Shown: positions 20,065 to 28,443 of the stretch, in pieces
Numbering within the stretch: the stretch's first letter is position 1
Layout of the letters: each line of letters begins with the position of its first letter
Assembly: GCA_034522155.1 (NCBI GenBank)
Contig: JAXHLP010000003.1
Location: forward strand, 124,001-188,000
Reading direction: 5' to 3'
Length of the DNA stretch: 64,000 nucleotides
Source: Salinilacustrithrix sp034522155
Lineage (GTDB): Bacteria > Actinomycetota > Acidimicrobiia > Acidimicrobiales > Salinilacustritrichaceae
The notes under the pieces: model-generated
Told to the model about the DNA's origin: nothing
Databases searched by the model: none
Seen by the model: only the letters and a program-made list of their open reading frames with translations
Made by a program: the position numbers and the translations under genes

Positions 20065-23000
20065 TCAAATTCTCTGCCTACGACGTTCGTCTTCCTCATC
20101 TGTCCCCTTCTCGGGGCGGGACAGGTCGATGCCGAGCTCCTCCTGGGTCCGGTAGAGGTCCTCGTCGAGCTCGCGCATCTCGATCTCCTCGCCGGCGACC
20201 GAGAGCACCTCGACGTTGAGGCACAGGGCCTGCATCTCCTTGATGAGCACCTTGAAGGACTCGGGGATGCCGGGCTCGGGGATGTTCTCGCCCTTGACGA
20301 TCGACTCGTAGACCTTGACCCGTCCCACGACGTCGTCGGACTTGATGGTGAGCAGCTCCTGGAGGCAGTAGGCGGAGCCGTAGGCCTCGAGGGCCCACAC
20401 CTCCATCTCGCCGAAGCGCTGGCCACCGAACTGGGCCTTCCCGCCGAGGGGCTGCTGGGTGATCATCGAGTACGGGCCGGTGGACCGGGCGTGGATCTTG
20501 TCGTCCACCAGGTGGTGGAGCTTCAACATGTACACATAACCGGTGGTGATCGGGCTGTCGAAGGCCTGCCCGGTACGGCCGTTGTAGAGGATCTGCTTGC
20601 CGTCGCGGCCGATGAGCCGGTCGCCGTCGGGCGTCTCGGGGTGGATGTTCTCGAGCACCTTCTGGATCGTCGGGTGCCGGCCGGCGTCGTACTCCTCGTC
20701 CCACTTGGCGCCGTCGAACACCGGGGTGTCGACGAACACCGACGGCTCGGTGTTGGGCCGGGTGGTGGTCTCGAAGTTGTACGCGGGCGGTTCGCCCACG
20801 TCGCCGTCATCGGAGCTCCAACCCCACCGCGCCGCGTAGCCGAGGTGGGCCTCGAGCACCTGGCCCACGTTCATGCGGGACGGGACACCGAGGGGGCTGA
20901 GCAGGATGTCGACCGGGGTGCCGTCGGCCATGAAGGGCATGTCCTCCACCGGCAGGATCCGGCTGATGACGCCCTTGTTGCCGTGTCGGCCGGCGAGCTT
21001 GTCGCCGACCGAGATCTTGCGCTTCTGGCCGACGTAGACCCGCACGATCTGGTTGACGCCCGGGGGCAGCTCGTGGCCGTCGTCGCGGGAGACGACCTTG
21101 ATGTCGATGACCTTGCCCTCTTCGCCGTGGGGCACCTTCAGCGACGTGTCGCGCACCTCGCGTGCCTTCTCGCCGAAGATGGCGCGGAGCAGACGCTCCT
21201 CCGGGGTCAGCTCGGTCTCGCCCTTGGGGGTCACCTTGCCGACCAGCACGTCGCCGGGGCCGACCTCGGCGCCGATGCGGATGATTCCCCGCTCGTCGAG
21301 GTCGCGGAGGACGTCCTCGGACAGGTTGGGGATGTCGCGGGTGATCTCCTCGGGACCGAGCTTGGTGTCGCGGGCGTCGATCTCGTGCTCGTGGATGTGG
21401 ATCGAGGTGAGCACGTCGTCGCGGACGAGACGCTCCGAGAGGATGATCGCGTCCTCGAAGTTGTAGCCCTCCCACGGCATGAACGCCGCGAGCAGGTTCT
21501 TGCCGAGGGCGAGCTCGCCCATGTCGGTGGACGGGCCGTCGGCGATCAGGTCGCCCTTCTTGAACTTGTCGCCCGGCTGCACGCGGGCCCGCTGGTTGAT
21601 GCAGGTGTCCTGGTTGGAGCGCTCGAACTTGAGCAGGTTGAAGACCTTGCGGCCCTCGTTCGCGAACTCCACGGTGATGTGGGTGCCGTCGGCCTCGATG
21701 CACTCGCCGTCGTCGCTGGCGATGATCGTGTCGGCGGCGTCGACGGCGCAGCGCGCCTCGATGCCGGTGCCGATGTAGGGAGCCTCGGCCCGCACGAGCG
21801 GGACGGCCTGACGCTGCATGTTGGCGCCCATCAGGGCCCGGTTGGCGTCGTCGTGCTCGAGGAACGGGATGAGCGCGGTGGCCACCGAGACGATCTGCTT
21901 CGGCGACACGTCCATCATCTGGACCTCGTCGCCCGGCACCGTGGCGATCTCGGTGGTGGCACCGAAGAAGACGTCGCGCTCGAGCATCAGCTTGAGCTCG
22001 CCCAGCGTGGCCGCCTGCGGCGACTTGCGCACCAGCACGCGATCGTTGGTGAAGGTGTTGTCGGGGTTCAGCTTGGCGTTGGCCTGGGCGACGACGAACT
22101 CCTCCTCCTCGTCGGCGGTGAGGTAGACGATCTCGTCGGTCACCTTGCCGTCGATCACCTTGCGGTACGGGCTCTGGATGAAGCCGAACTCGTTGACCTT
22201 GGCGAACGTGGCCAGGCCGCCGATGAGGCCGATGTTGGGACCCTCCGGCGTCTCGATCGGACACATCCGGCCGTAGTGGGAGAAGTGGACGTCGCGTACC
22301 TCGAAGCCGGCGCGCTCACGGGACAGGCCACCCGGGCCGAGCGCGTTGAGGCGCCGTCGGTGGGTCAGGCCCGACAACGGGTTGACCTGGTCCATGAACT
22401 GCGACAGCTGGGAGGTCCCGAAGAACTCCTTGATCGCCGCGACCACCGGACGGATGTTGATGAGCGTCTGGGGCGTGATGGCCTCGACGTCCTGGGTGGT
22501 CATGCGCTCGCGGACGACCCGCTCCATGCGCGACAGGCCGATGCGCACCTGGTTCTGGATGAGCTCGCCGACGCTGCGGATGCGGCGGTTGGCGAAGTGG
22601 TCCTGGTCGTCGAGTCGGTACCCGGGCTCGGCCTGCACGAGGTTCAGCAGGTAGGTCATCGCTGCGAGGACCTCGCAGCGGCTCAGCACCGGCTGGTCGT
22701 GGTCGGGGAGGTCGAGCTCGATCATCGGGAACCGCTCGGCGAGCCGCTCGAGCTCGGGGCCGAGCTTGCGGTTCAGCTTGTAGCGACCGACCCGGCTCAA
22801 GTCGTAGCGCCGGTTCTCGAAGAACGCGGTGCGGAAGTAGTTGCGGGCGGAGTCGAGGGTCGGCGGTTCGCCCGGCCGGGCCCGCTTGTAGATCTCGACC
22901 AGGGCCTCGTCGTGAGTGGGAGCGACGTCGCGCTCCTTCTCCCACTGGTCGGCGAGGAAGTCGAACTCCTCGACGAAGGCTTCCATGAAGCCGGGGGCGT

Positions 23001-23640
23001 TCTCTTCGTCGTAGCCGAGGGCCCGGAGCAGCACGAACAGGCTCAGGCGACGCTTTCGGGCCACGCGGGCGCCGGCGGTGACCGGCTTGCCCGGCTTCTG
23101 CTCGACGTCGAACTCGATCCACTCACCCCGGTACGGGTGGATGGTGCCCGTCACGAGCTGGTGCTTGGAGAGGTTGCGCAGCCGGAACCGCTCGCCGGGC
23201 TGGAAGATGACGCCGGGCGAACGGACGAGCTGGGACACGACGACACGCTCGGTGCCGTTGACGATGAAGGTGCCGCGTTCGGTCATCATCGGGAAGTCCC
23301 CCATGAAGACCGTCTGCTCCTTGATCTCGCCGGTGCCCGCGTTCATGAACCTGGCGCGCACGAAGATCGGCGCGGCGTAGGTCATGTCCTTTTCCTTGCA
23401 CTCCTCGACGGAGAACTTCGGATAGGGCTTGAGATCTTCGTCGAAGGGGTCGAACTCCAGCTCGAGCTGGAGCTGCTCGCTGTAGTCCTTGATCGGGCTC
23501 ATGTCCCGGAAGGTGTCAGCGAGGCCTTCCTCCAGGAACCACTGGAACGATTCGCTCTGGACCGCGATCAGGTCCGGAATCGGAAGGATTTCGTCGAGGT
23601 TCGCGAACGAATATCGCTCGCGGGAGCCAGCGGAGGTCAC
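20065..23640 (-). CDS. rpoB: DNA-directed RNA polymerase subunit beta, asparagine at the Ser531-equivalent
   Basis: Beta forms one pincer of RNA polymerase and the rifampicin pocket. The 1,191 residues start at GTG 23640, followed by MTSAGSRERYSFANL-type sequence. The rifampicin region (residues 408-440) reads QLSQFMDQVNPLSGLTHRRR then LNALGPGGLSRERAGF. Asp417 and His427 (E. coli 516 and 526) are kept. Position 432 (E. coli 531) is Asn, codon AAC at 22345-22347, where most bacteria have Ser, and position 419 (E. coli 518) is Val. A promoter-like site lies about 250 bases upstream. Confidence 0.99.
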   Translation of the reverse strand: MTSAGSRERYSFANLDEILPIPDLIAVQSESFQWFLEEGLADTFRDMSPIKDYSEQLQLELEFDPFDEDLKPYPKFSVEECKEKDMTYAAPIFVRARFMNAGTGEIKEQTVFMGDFPMMTERGTFIVNGTERVVVSQLVRSPGVIFQPGERFRLRNLSKHQLVTGTIHPYRGEWIEFDVEQKPGKPVTAGARVARKRRLSLFVLLRALGYDEENAPGFMEAFVEEFDFLADQWEKERDVAPTHDEALVEIYKRARPGEPPTLDSARNYFRTAFFENRRYDLSRVGRYKLNRKLGPELERLAERFPMIELDLPDHDQPVLSRCEVLAAMTYLLNLVQAEPGYRLDDQDHFANRRIRSVGELIQNQVRIGLSRMERVVRERMTTQDVEAITPQTLINIRPVVAAIKEFFGTSQLSQFMDQVNPLSGLTHRRRLNALGPGGLSRERAGFEVRDVHFSHYGRMCPIETPEGPNIGLIGGLATFAKVNEFGFIQSPYRKVIDGKVTDEIVYLTADEEEEFVVAQANAKLNPDNTFTNDRVLVRKSPQAATLGELKLMLERDVFFGATTEIATVPGDEVQMMDVSPKQIVSVATALIPFLEHDDANRALMGANMQRQAVPLVRAEAPYIGTGIEARCAVDAADTIIASDDGECIEADGTHITVEFANEGRKVFNLLKFERSNQDTCINQRARVQPGDKFKKGDLIADGPSTDMGELALGKNLLAAFMPWEGYNFEDAIILSERLVRDDVLTSIHIHEHEIDARDTKLGPEEITRDIPNLSEDVLRDLDERGIIRIGAEVGPGDVLVGKVTPKGETELTPEERLLRAIFGEKAREVRDTSLKVPHGEEGKVIDIKVVSRDDGHELPPGVNQIVRVYVGQKRKISVGDKLAGRHGNKGVISRILPVEDMPFMADGTPVDILLSPLGVPSRMNVGQVLEAHLGYAARWGWSSDDGDVGEPPAYNFETTTRPNTEPSVFVDTPVFDGAKWDEEYDAGRHPTIQKVLENIHPETPDGDRLIGRDGKQILYNGRTGQAFDSPITTGYVYMLKLHHLVDDKIHARSTGPYSMITQQPLGGKAQFGGQRFGEMEVWALEAYGSAYCLQELLTIKSDDVVGRVKVYESIVKGENIPEPGIPESFKVLIKEMQALCLNVEVLSVAGEEIEMRELDEDLYRTQEELGIDLSRPEKGTDEEDERRRQRI

Positions 23641-23894
23641 GGCGGTTGTACTCCTCAGTGGGCGAGGGCGACCAGAACGAGGTGGTCGGGCGCGACGATT
23701 CCCGGGGCTGGAGCATCAACGTTGCGTTGGCTGTGACCCGGACCGCACACGACCTCGTGCACACTAGGCCAACGCGCCTGACAGAGCAACCCGAGCGTCA
23801 CCGATCAGAACCGACCGGCGGCGGATTGCTCTCGATTTCCCCTCTCCCGTATCTGGCTCGGGCGGACCCGAACGGTCGGGAGAGATCGCCTGAA

Positions 23895-23923
23895 AGGCTA
23901 AGCGGATCCCGCCGATCCGTCAA
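23895..23923 (-). promoter_or_regulatory. Candidate promoter for rpoB-rpoC
   Basis: On the minus strand TTGACG (23923-23918) and TAGCCT (23900-23895) are separated by exactly 17 bases, a near-consensus housekeeping promoter. It lies in the 422-base gap 23641-24062 between rplL and rpoB, 255 bases before the rpoB start. The rest of this gap holds the rplL hairpin and an untranslated leader. No gene is supported in it on either strand. Confidence 0.65.
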
Positions 23924-24009
23924 GGATTCGTGCTGTTGCTGCTCGCCTCAGGCTTGCCGGCGCGCTCCCGACGCCCAGCTGCTTCAGGTCTGCGAGCATG
24001 CGAACGCGG

Positions 24010-24036
24010 AAGTGCCGGCCCCGTGGGCCGGCACTT
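24010..24036 (-). terminator. Hairpin after rplL
   Basis: A perfect 12-base stem, AAGTGCCGGCCC paired with GGGCCGGCACTT around a 3-base loop, lies 27 bases after the rplL stop on the minus strand. No long T-tract follows, so it may attenuate rather than fully end transcription between rplJL and rpoBC, as the rplL-rpoB attenuator does in other bacteria. Confidence 0.6.
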
Positions 24037-24062
24037 CGTCGACGTTCGGTTGCGCCGGGCTC

Positions 24063-24449
24063 CTACTTGAGCTCGACCTCGCCACCGGCACCTTCGATGG
24101 CCTCCTTGGCCTTCTCGGCGTCTTCCTTGGAGGCGTTCTCGATGACGGTCGAGGGGGCGCCGTCGACCAGCTCCTTGGCCTCCTTCAGGCCGAGGCTGGT
24201 GAGGGCACGCACCTCCTTGATGACGCCGATCTTCTTGTCGCCGGCGCTCTTGAGGACGACCTCGAACTCGTCCTGCTCCTCCTCGGCGGCGGCGTCGCCA
24301 CCACCGGCGGCCGGGGCGGCCCCGGCCACGGCGACGGGGGCCGCGGCCTCCACGTCGAACTTCTCCTCGAAGTCCTTCAGCAGTTCGCTGAGCTCGAGGA
24401 CGGACATGTTGGCGATGGCGTCGAGGATCTCGTCCTTGGTTGCAGCCAT
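24063..24449 (-). CDS. rplL: 50S ribosomal protein L7/L12
   Basis: L7/L12 forms the flexible stalk that recruits translation GTPases. The 128 residues show the N-terminal dimerisation domain (LDAIANMSVLELSELLKDFEEKF), an Ala/Gly-rich hinge and the C-terminal domain with EVVLKSAGDKKIGVIKEVR and LGLKEAKELVDG. It follows rplJ by 6 bases and is followed by a hairpin and the rpoB promoter. Confidence 0.99.
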   Translation of the reverse strand: MAATKDEILDAIANMSVLELSELLKDFEEKFDVEAAAPVAVAGAAPAAGGGDAAAEEEQDEFEVVLKSAGDKKIGVIKEVRALTSLGLKEAKELVDGAPSTVIENASKEDAEKAKEAIEGAGGEVELK

Positions 24450-24455
24450 GGTTGG

Positions 24456-25211
24456 TTACTCCTGGTTCTCTTCATCGGAGTCCGCGGCCTCGGCTGCGGG
24501 CTCCTCGGTCTGGTCGGATTCGGGGGTGTCTTCGGTCGCGTCGACAGCCGGGGCTTCCTCGGCGGTGTCGCCGCTGGTCTCGGCCTCGTCGGCCGAGGTC
24601 TGCTCGCTCGGGGCCTCGTCCTCGGCGTCCTCGTCGGCGGGGGCATCGTCGGCCGGGGCCGGTGCTCCCCCCTGCTGGTCGATGAGGGCCTTGAGGCCGT
24701 AGGCGAAGTTCCGGGGCAGCGCCTGGAGCAGGCTGGCGAACTGCTGCATCGGGGCCTGCATGGCGCCGGCCAGCTTGGTGAGCAGCACATCGCGCGGCTC
24801 GACGTCGGCGAGGGCCTTGGTGTCGTCGGCGTCGAGCAGGCTGTCGCCGAGGATGCCACCCTTGAGGACCAGGGCGGGGTTGTCCTTGCCGAAGTCCTTG
24901 AGGGCCTTGGCCACATCGACGGCGTCGCCCGGGGTCCCATCAGGCTTGCGGCTGACGAACGCCAGCGCAGTCGGGCCGATGAGCAGGTCCTCGAGCTCGA
25001 GGCCGAGGTCGCGGACGGCGAGGCGGACGAGGGTGTTCTTGTACACCTTGAAGTCGCCGCCGGCATCACGCAGCGCGGTGCGCAGGTTGGCCAGCTGGGC
25101 CACGCTCAGCCCGCGGTACTCGGTGAGGATCGTGGCGCTCGTCGAATCGAGCCGCTCGCGCACCTCGTTCACCACCGCCACCTTCTCCGGGCGTGGATCG
25201 GTCGTGGTCAT
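24456..25211 (-). CDS. rplJ: 50S ribosomal protein L10 with acidic C-terminal extension
   Basis: L10 anchors the L7/L12 dimers. The start is ATG 25211, preceded by a strong AGGAGGTG ribosome binding site, giving 251 residues. The L10 domain (residues 10-175) shows ATILTEYRGLSVAQLANLR and the FKVYKNTLVRLA region. The C-terminal helix that binds L7/L12 (ASLLQALPRNFAYGLKALID) is followed by about 75 extra acidic residues. E. coli L10 is 165 residues. Confidence 0.98.
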   Translation of the reverse strand: MTTTDPRPEKVAVVNEVRERLDSTSATILTEYRGLSVAQLANLRTALRDAGGDFKVYKNTLVRLAVRDLGLELEDLLIGPTALAFVSRKPDGTPGDAVDVAKALKDFGKDNPALVLKGGILGDSLLDADDTKALADVEPRDVLLTKLAGAMQAPMQQFASLLQALPRNFAYGLKALIDQQGGAPAPADDAPADEDAEDEAPSEQTSADEAETSGDTAEEAPAVDATEDTPESDQTEEPAAEAADSDEENQE

Positions 25212-25417
25212 CGTGGGGGACACCTCCTTTGTCAGATCTCGGGGCTCGCACACGTGCAGAGCCGGCCAGGAGCCGGACACGGAAGTGTCGCCTCGTCGGG
25301 CGGGCCGCCCTCTCGGGTCGGCCCCTTCAGCTCGATGAGCACCGGATGTCTGCGGCGAGCGGTTCGGTTGTGAAGTCGATCAGACTACCGGTCGGCGAGA
25401 ACCGGCTCCAAGCGGGG
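25212..25417 (-). promoter_or_regulatory. rplJ leader with candidate promoter
   Basis: Between rplA and rplJ, the minus strand has TTGGAG (25411-25406) and TAGTCT (25387-25382) separated by 18 bases, a plausible promoter for rplJL. About 170 bases of GC-rich leader follow before the rplJ start. In many bacteria such a leader binds L10-L7/L12 and represses rplJL. I see several possible stems here but did not fold them. Confidence 0.5.
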
Positions 25418-25476
25418 ACGGTGTGAGGCACAGCCGAACACCGTCAACCTGAGGAGGCCGCTTCGCGGCCGACTCA
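25418..25476 (-). repeat. Family A repeat overlapping rplA stop, with changed stems
   Basis: In minus reading it begins with the rplA stop TGA, then the hairpin GGCCGC-GAA-GCGGCC inside CCTGAG/CTCAGG, then the stem GACGGTGT/ACACCGTC around TCGGCTGTGCCTC. The loop is nearly the same as in other copies, but both stems have new sequences that are still complementary. This is the strongest sign that pairing, not primary sequence, is kept. Confidence 0.8.
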
Positions 25477-26187
25477 GGCGGCGTCCTCGTCCTTGTCCTT
25501 GCGGAGGCGGGCCGGGTCGATGCGGATGCCCGGGCCCATGGTCGAGCTGACGCCGACCTTGCGGAAGTAGCGGCCCTTGGCGGAGGCGGGACGGACCCGC
25601 TGCAGCTCTTCGACGATGGCCCAGAAGTTGGTCTCGAGGGCGGGGGTGTCGAAGCTGGTCTTGCCGATGGGCACGTGGACGTTGCCATAGCGGTCGGTGC
25701 GGTACTCGACCTTGCCGCCCTTGAACTCCTCGACGGCCTTGGCGACGTCGGGGGTCACGGTGCCGGTCTTGGGGTTGGGCATGAGGCCGCGGGGACCGAG
25801 CACCCGGCCGAGCTTGCCGACGGTGGGCATCATGTCCGGGGTGGCGATGGCGACGTCGAAGTCGGTCATGCCGCCCTCGACGGCCTCGGCGAGGTCGTCG
25901 TCGCCGACGTGGTCGGCGCCGGCGTCCTCGGCGGCCATGGCTGCCTCACCCTGAGCGAACACGGCGACACGGACGTCCTTGCCCGTGCCGGAGGGCAGGG
26001 CGACCGTGCCGCGGACGATCTGGTCGGCCTTGCGGGGGTCGACACCGAGACGGGCGATGAAATCGACGGTCTCGTCGAACTTGGCACCGGCGATCGCCTT
26101 GCACAGCTCCAGCGCCTCGACCGGCGCGTGGTCGGCTTCTTCGTCGTAACGCTTCAGCGCGTCGGTGTACCGCTTGCCCTTGGCCAT
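25474..26187 (-). CDS. rplA: 50S ribosomal protein L1
   Basis: L1 forms the mobile stalk at the E site. ATG 26187 gives 237 residues, starting MAKGKRYTDALKRYDEEADH. The family signature region KLGRVLGPRGLMPNPKTGTV is present near residue 120 and the C-terminus ends in a basic then acidic tail. The longer open frame upstream is intergenic repeat. The stop codon lies inside a family A repeat. Confidence 0.98.
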   Translation of the reverse strand: MAKGKRYTDALKRYDEEADHAPVEALELCKAIAGAKFDETVDFIARLGVDPRKADQIVRGTVALPSGTGKDVRVAVFAQGEAAMAAEDAGADHVGDDDLAEAVEGGMTDFDVAIATPDMMPTVGKLGRVLGPRGLMPNPKTGTVTPDVAKAVEEFKGGKVEYRTDRYGNVHVPIGKTSFDTPALETNFWAIVEELQRVRPASAKGRYFRKVGVSSTMGPGIRIDPARLRKDKDEDAA

Positions 26188-26376
26188 GACATCGTTCCTT
26201 TCGAACTCCCTGCGAACCCGTCGCTCGCGCCACCCCTTCGGGCTGGTTGGCGAGCTTCGGGCTTCGTTGACGAATGCGGCTCTGTCGGTCGCTGGGCGAC
26301 CTCCGTCGCGTCGCATTCGTCTGTGGATGAGATGCGTCACTCCCGGCTAGGTCCTCCGGGAGGAGCGGCGGTGCTT
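26188..26376 (-). repeat. Repeat-filled gap rplK-rplA with family B element
   Basis: The 189-base gap holds a family B element at 26269-26321: GACGAATGC at one end and GCATTCGTC at the other, enclosing about 35 bases that can also pair (GTCGGTCGCTGGGCGACC). Next to it are TGCGAACCCG, as in the tuf-rpsJ gap, and the start region of rplA. No gene is supported. The L11-L1 gap is usually short. Confidence 0.65.
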
Positions 26377-26802
26377 CTATGTGACTTTGAGGCCCATGGA
26401 GCGGGCCGTACCCTCGACCTGCTTCTTGGCGGCCGCGAGGTCGTAGGCGTTGAGGTCGGGCATCTTGGTCTCGGCGATCTCGCTGATCTGGGCCGCGTTG
26501 ACCGTGCCGACCTGCTCGGTGCCCGGGGCCTGGGCGCCCTTCTCGATCCCGGCCGCGGCCCGCAGGAGCACGGGCGTGGGCGGGGTCTTGGTGATGAAGG
26601 TGAAGCTCCGGTCCTCGAAGATCGTGATCTCGACCGGGATGATGGTGCCGCGCTGGGATTCGGTCTCGGCGTTGTAGGCCTTGCAGAAGTCCATGATGGC
26701 CACGCCGTGGGGACCGAGCGCGGTACCGACGGGCGGGGCCGGCGTGGCCTGGCCCGCGGGGATCTGGATCTTGACGACAGCCGCGACCTTTTTCTTGGCC
26801 AT
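26377..26802 (-). CDS. rplK: 50S ribosomal protein L11
   Basis: L11 is at the GTPase-associated centre and is the substrate of PrmA. The 141-residue product is full length: MAKKKVAAVVKIQIPAGQA at the start, PPVGTALGPHGVAIMDFCKAYN, and the C-terminal rRNA-binding domain ending GTARSMGLKVT. It follows nusG by about 200 bases. A prmA-like gene elsewhere in the window (9203-9928) may modify it. Confidence 0.98.
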   Translation of the reverse strand: MAKKKVAAVVKIQIPAGQATPAPPVGTALGPHGVAIMDFCKAYNAETESQRGTIIPVEITIFEDRSFTFITKTPPTPVLLRAAAGIEKGAQAPGTEQVGTVNAAQISEIAETKMPDLNAYDLAAAKKQVEGTARSMGLKVT

Positions 26803-26981
26803 GTGACGACGTTCCTTCTACTGGTGAGATCGGAGCAGCCGACCATTCTGGCCGGACAGGGACGAGAACTTCCAACTCGACGATGTGAGAACCGGAACTC
26901 TGCGGGACTTCCTCCGGACGGCCCCGAGGGAGCCGCCAGGCGACCGCCCGACGCGACGTGACCAACAGCTCCGTGCCCACG

Positions 26982-27012
26982 GGAAGTTCCCGAAGCGTGC
27001 GAGGGAACTTCC
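26982..27012 (-). terminator. Hairpin at nusG stop
   Basis: A perfect 10-base inverted repeat, GGAAGTTCCC with GGGAACTTCC, overlaps the last base of the nusG stop codon (27012). It lies at the start of the 209-base nusG-rplK gap. It could reduce read-through from secE-nusG into rplK-rplA. No T-tract follows. The rest of the gap contains another AGTTCTC repeat but no clear gene. Confidence 0.45.
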
Positions 27013-27887
27013 TACAACTTGGCGACCTGGCTGAACTCCAGCTCGACCGGTGTCTCGCGGCCGAAGATGTTGACGAGCACCTTGACCTTGAGCTGCTCGG
27101 CGTTGAGCTCGATGACCTCGCCGGAGAAGTCGGCGAAGGGGCCGTCCTTGACCCGGACGGTCTCGCCCATCTCGTACTGCATGCGGGGCTTGATCTTGGC
27201 CGCGGCCACCTCGGTGTCCTCGTCCTTGGCGCCGAGGAAGTTCTCGACGTCCTTGCGCCGCAGCGGCGACGGCTTGGCCCCGGCGCCCACGAACCCGGTG
27301 ACGCCGGGCGTGTTGCGGACGACGTACCAGCTGTCGTCGTCGAGGCGGCAGCGCACGAGCAGGTAGCCGGGGAACATCTTCTTCTGGACGACGACCCGCT
27401 TGCCGTTCTTGACCTCGACCACGTCCTCGAGGGGGATGGACACCTCGAAGATGCTGTCTTCCATGTTCATCGAGGCGGTACGGGCCTCGAGGTTGGACTT
27501 GACCTTCTTCTCATAGCCCGACTGGGTGTGGACCACGTACCACTTGCCGGGCCGGTCGTAGGGGCTGACGACGGGCTCGACCTCGTCCTCGGCGGGTTCG
27601 ACGAGGTCCTCGGCCTGGACCACGCCGGGCTCGGGATCCTTCTCGTACTGGAGGCCACGGACGGCGGGGGAAGCCTCGCCGGCGGCCGGCTCGTCGCCGG
27701 GCGCGGGCTCGTCGGCCGTGGTCGCCTCGGACGACGACCCGTCGGTGGTGTCCCCGGCCTCCGAGGTCGCCTGCTCGTCGCTCGGCTCGGCGTTGTCGTC
27801 GGTGGTCTCGTCGGATGCGGTGTCGACGCCGGACACGGCGGACTCCTCTGCGTCGGCTTCGGTGGTGTGGTCGGCGGGGTCGCTCAT
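27012..27887 (-). CDS. nusG: Transcription termination/antitermination factor NusG with acidic N-terminal extension
   Basis: NusG binds RNA polymerase and links it to Rho or the ribosome. The NGN domain begins near residue 113 with GKWYVVHTQSGYEKKVKSNL and contains KKMFPGYLLVRC and the VRNTPGVTGFVG segment. The KOW domain near the C-terminus has DGPFADFSGEVIELN. About 110 acidic, Ser/Thr/Glu/Asp-rich residues precede it, giving 291 in total. Long N-terminal extensions occur in other actinobacterial NusG proteins. The start overlaps the secE stop in an ATGA. Confidence 0.97.
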   Translation of the reverse strand: MSDPADHTTEADAEESAVSGVDTASDETTDDNAEPSDEQATSEAGDTTDGSSSEATTADEPAPGDEPAAGEASPAVRGLQYEKDPEPGVVQAEDLVEPAEDEVEPVVSPYDRPGKWYVVHTQSGYEKKVKSNLEARTASMNMEDSIFEVSIPLEDVVEVKNGKRVVVQKKMFPGYLLVRCRLDDDSWYVVRNTPGVTGFVGAGAKPSPLRRKDVENFLGAKDEDTEVAAAKIKPRMQYEMGETVRVKDGPFADFSGEVIELNAEQLKVKVLVNIFGRETPVELEFSQVAKL

Positions 27888-28183
27888 CGTTCGAACAATC
27901 TCAGGACGGCCTCACCCAGGACGTAGTCGAGGGCGGCGATCATGGCGGTCAGCACCACGATGCCCAGCAGCACCACGACGGAGTAGTTGGCCACCTCGGT
28001 GCGGGACGGCCAGGCGACCTTTCGCAGCTCGCCGCGGACCTCGCGCAGGAACTGCACTGGCCCGGTGCGCTCGCCCTTGGGAGCGGGACCCGAGGACTGG
28101 CGCGGCTGACGGACCGGATCACCGGACTCGTCGAGCTGACCCTGCTTCTTGAGCAGCCGCTTCTGTTCTCGGTTCATGGCCAT
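27884..28183 (-). CDS. secE: Preprotein translocase subunit SecE
   Basis: SecE clamps SecY in the protein-conducting channel. The start ATG 28183 gives 99 residues (ATG 28177 is two codons later). The last 60 residues are typical: QFLREVRGELRKVAWPSRTEV, followed by one membrane segment of about 25 residues. The N-terminal half is hydrophilic. It overlaps nusG by 4 bases and follows tRNA-Trp by about 33 bases, the common tRNA-Trp/secE/nusG order. Confidence 0.96.
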   Translation of the reverse strand: MAMNREQKRLLKKQGQLDESGDPVRQPRQSSGPAPKGERTGPVQFLREVRGELRKVAWPSRTEVANYSVVVLLGIVVLTAMIAALDYVLGEAVLRLFER

Positions 28184-28216
28184 GGGCGTGGACCCCGTGG
28201 ATGGGCTTCTGGGGAG

Positions 28217-28289
28217 CAGGGCAGGAGGGACTCGAACCCCCAACCGCCGGTTTTGGAGACCGGTGCTCTTCCAATTGAGCTACTGCCCT
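28217..28289 (-). tRNA. tRNA-Trp (anticodon CCA)
   Basis: The minus strand folds as a 73-base tRNA: acceptor AGGGCAG with CTGCCCT, D-arm GCTC...GAGC, anticodon loop CTCCAAA with CCA, and T-arm with GGTTCGAGTCC. The 3' CCA is not encoded. The gene lies directly upstream of secE and is probably co-transcribed. Confidence 0.97.
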
Positions 28290-28378
28290 CGGCGGTTGTC
28301 AGAACCGTAGACGCTAGCGGTGACGGCCCGCGAAGGACGATTCAGCGGTCGGATGAACGACGTGGCGTGCCACCCGGG

Positions 28379-28443
28379 AAGTTGTGAGCCCCAGCGAACA
28401 ACTTCAGAAGCGAGGAACTCCCGCAAGGGAGTGACGAGCGGCT
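28379..28443 (-). repeat. Family A repeat at anti-sigma gene end, with changed stems
   Basis: In minus reading the stop TGA of the anti-sigma gene continues into GCCGCTCGTC. A hairpin ACTCCC-TTGC-GGGAGT replaces the GGCCC/GGGCC hairpin of other copies. It is followed by AAGTTGT/ACAACTT around TCGCTGGGGCTC. Both stems differ from the reference copy at 9960 but remain complementary. No gene lies between it and tRNA-Trp. Confidence 0.8.

Noticed and set aside
20491..23736. Open frame of about 1,080 codons opposite rpoB
   Set aside because: Mirror frame of rpoB with the same artefact composition and no recognisable domain.
27012..27340. The long N-terminal extension of NusG as a wrong start
   Set aside because: The ATG at 27887 overlaps the secE stop in an ATGA, there is no in-frame stop, and acidic NusG extensions are known in actinobacteria. 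The NGN domain begins far downstream but no better start is visible near it.
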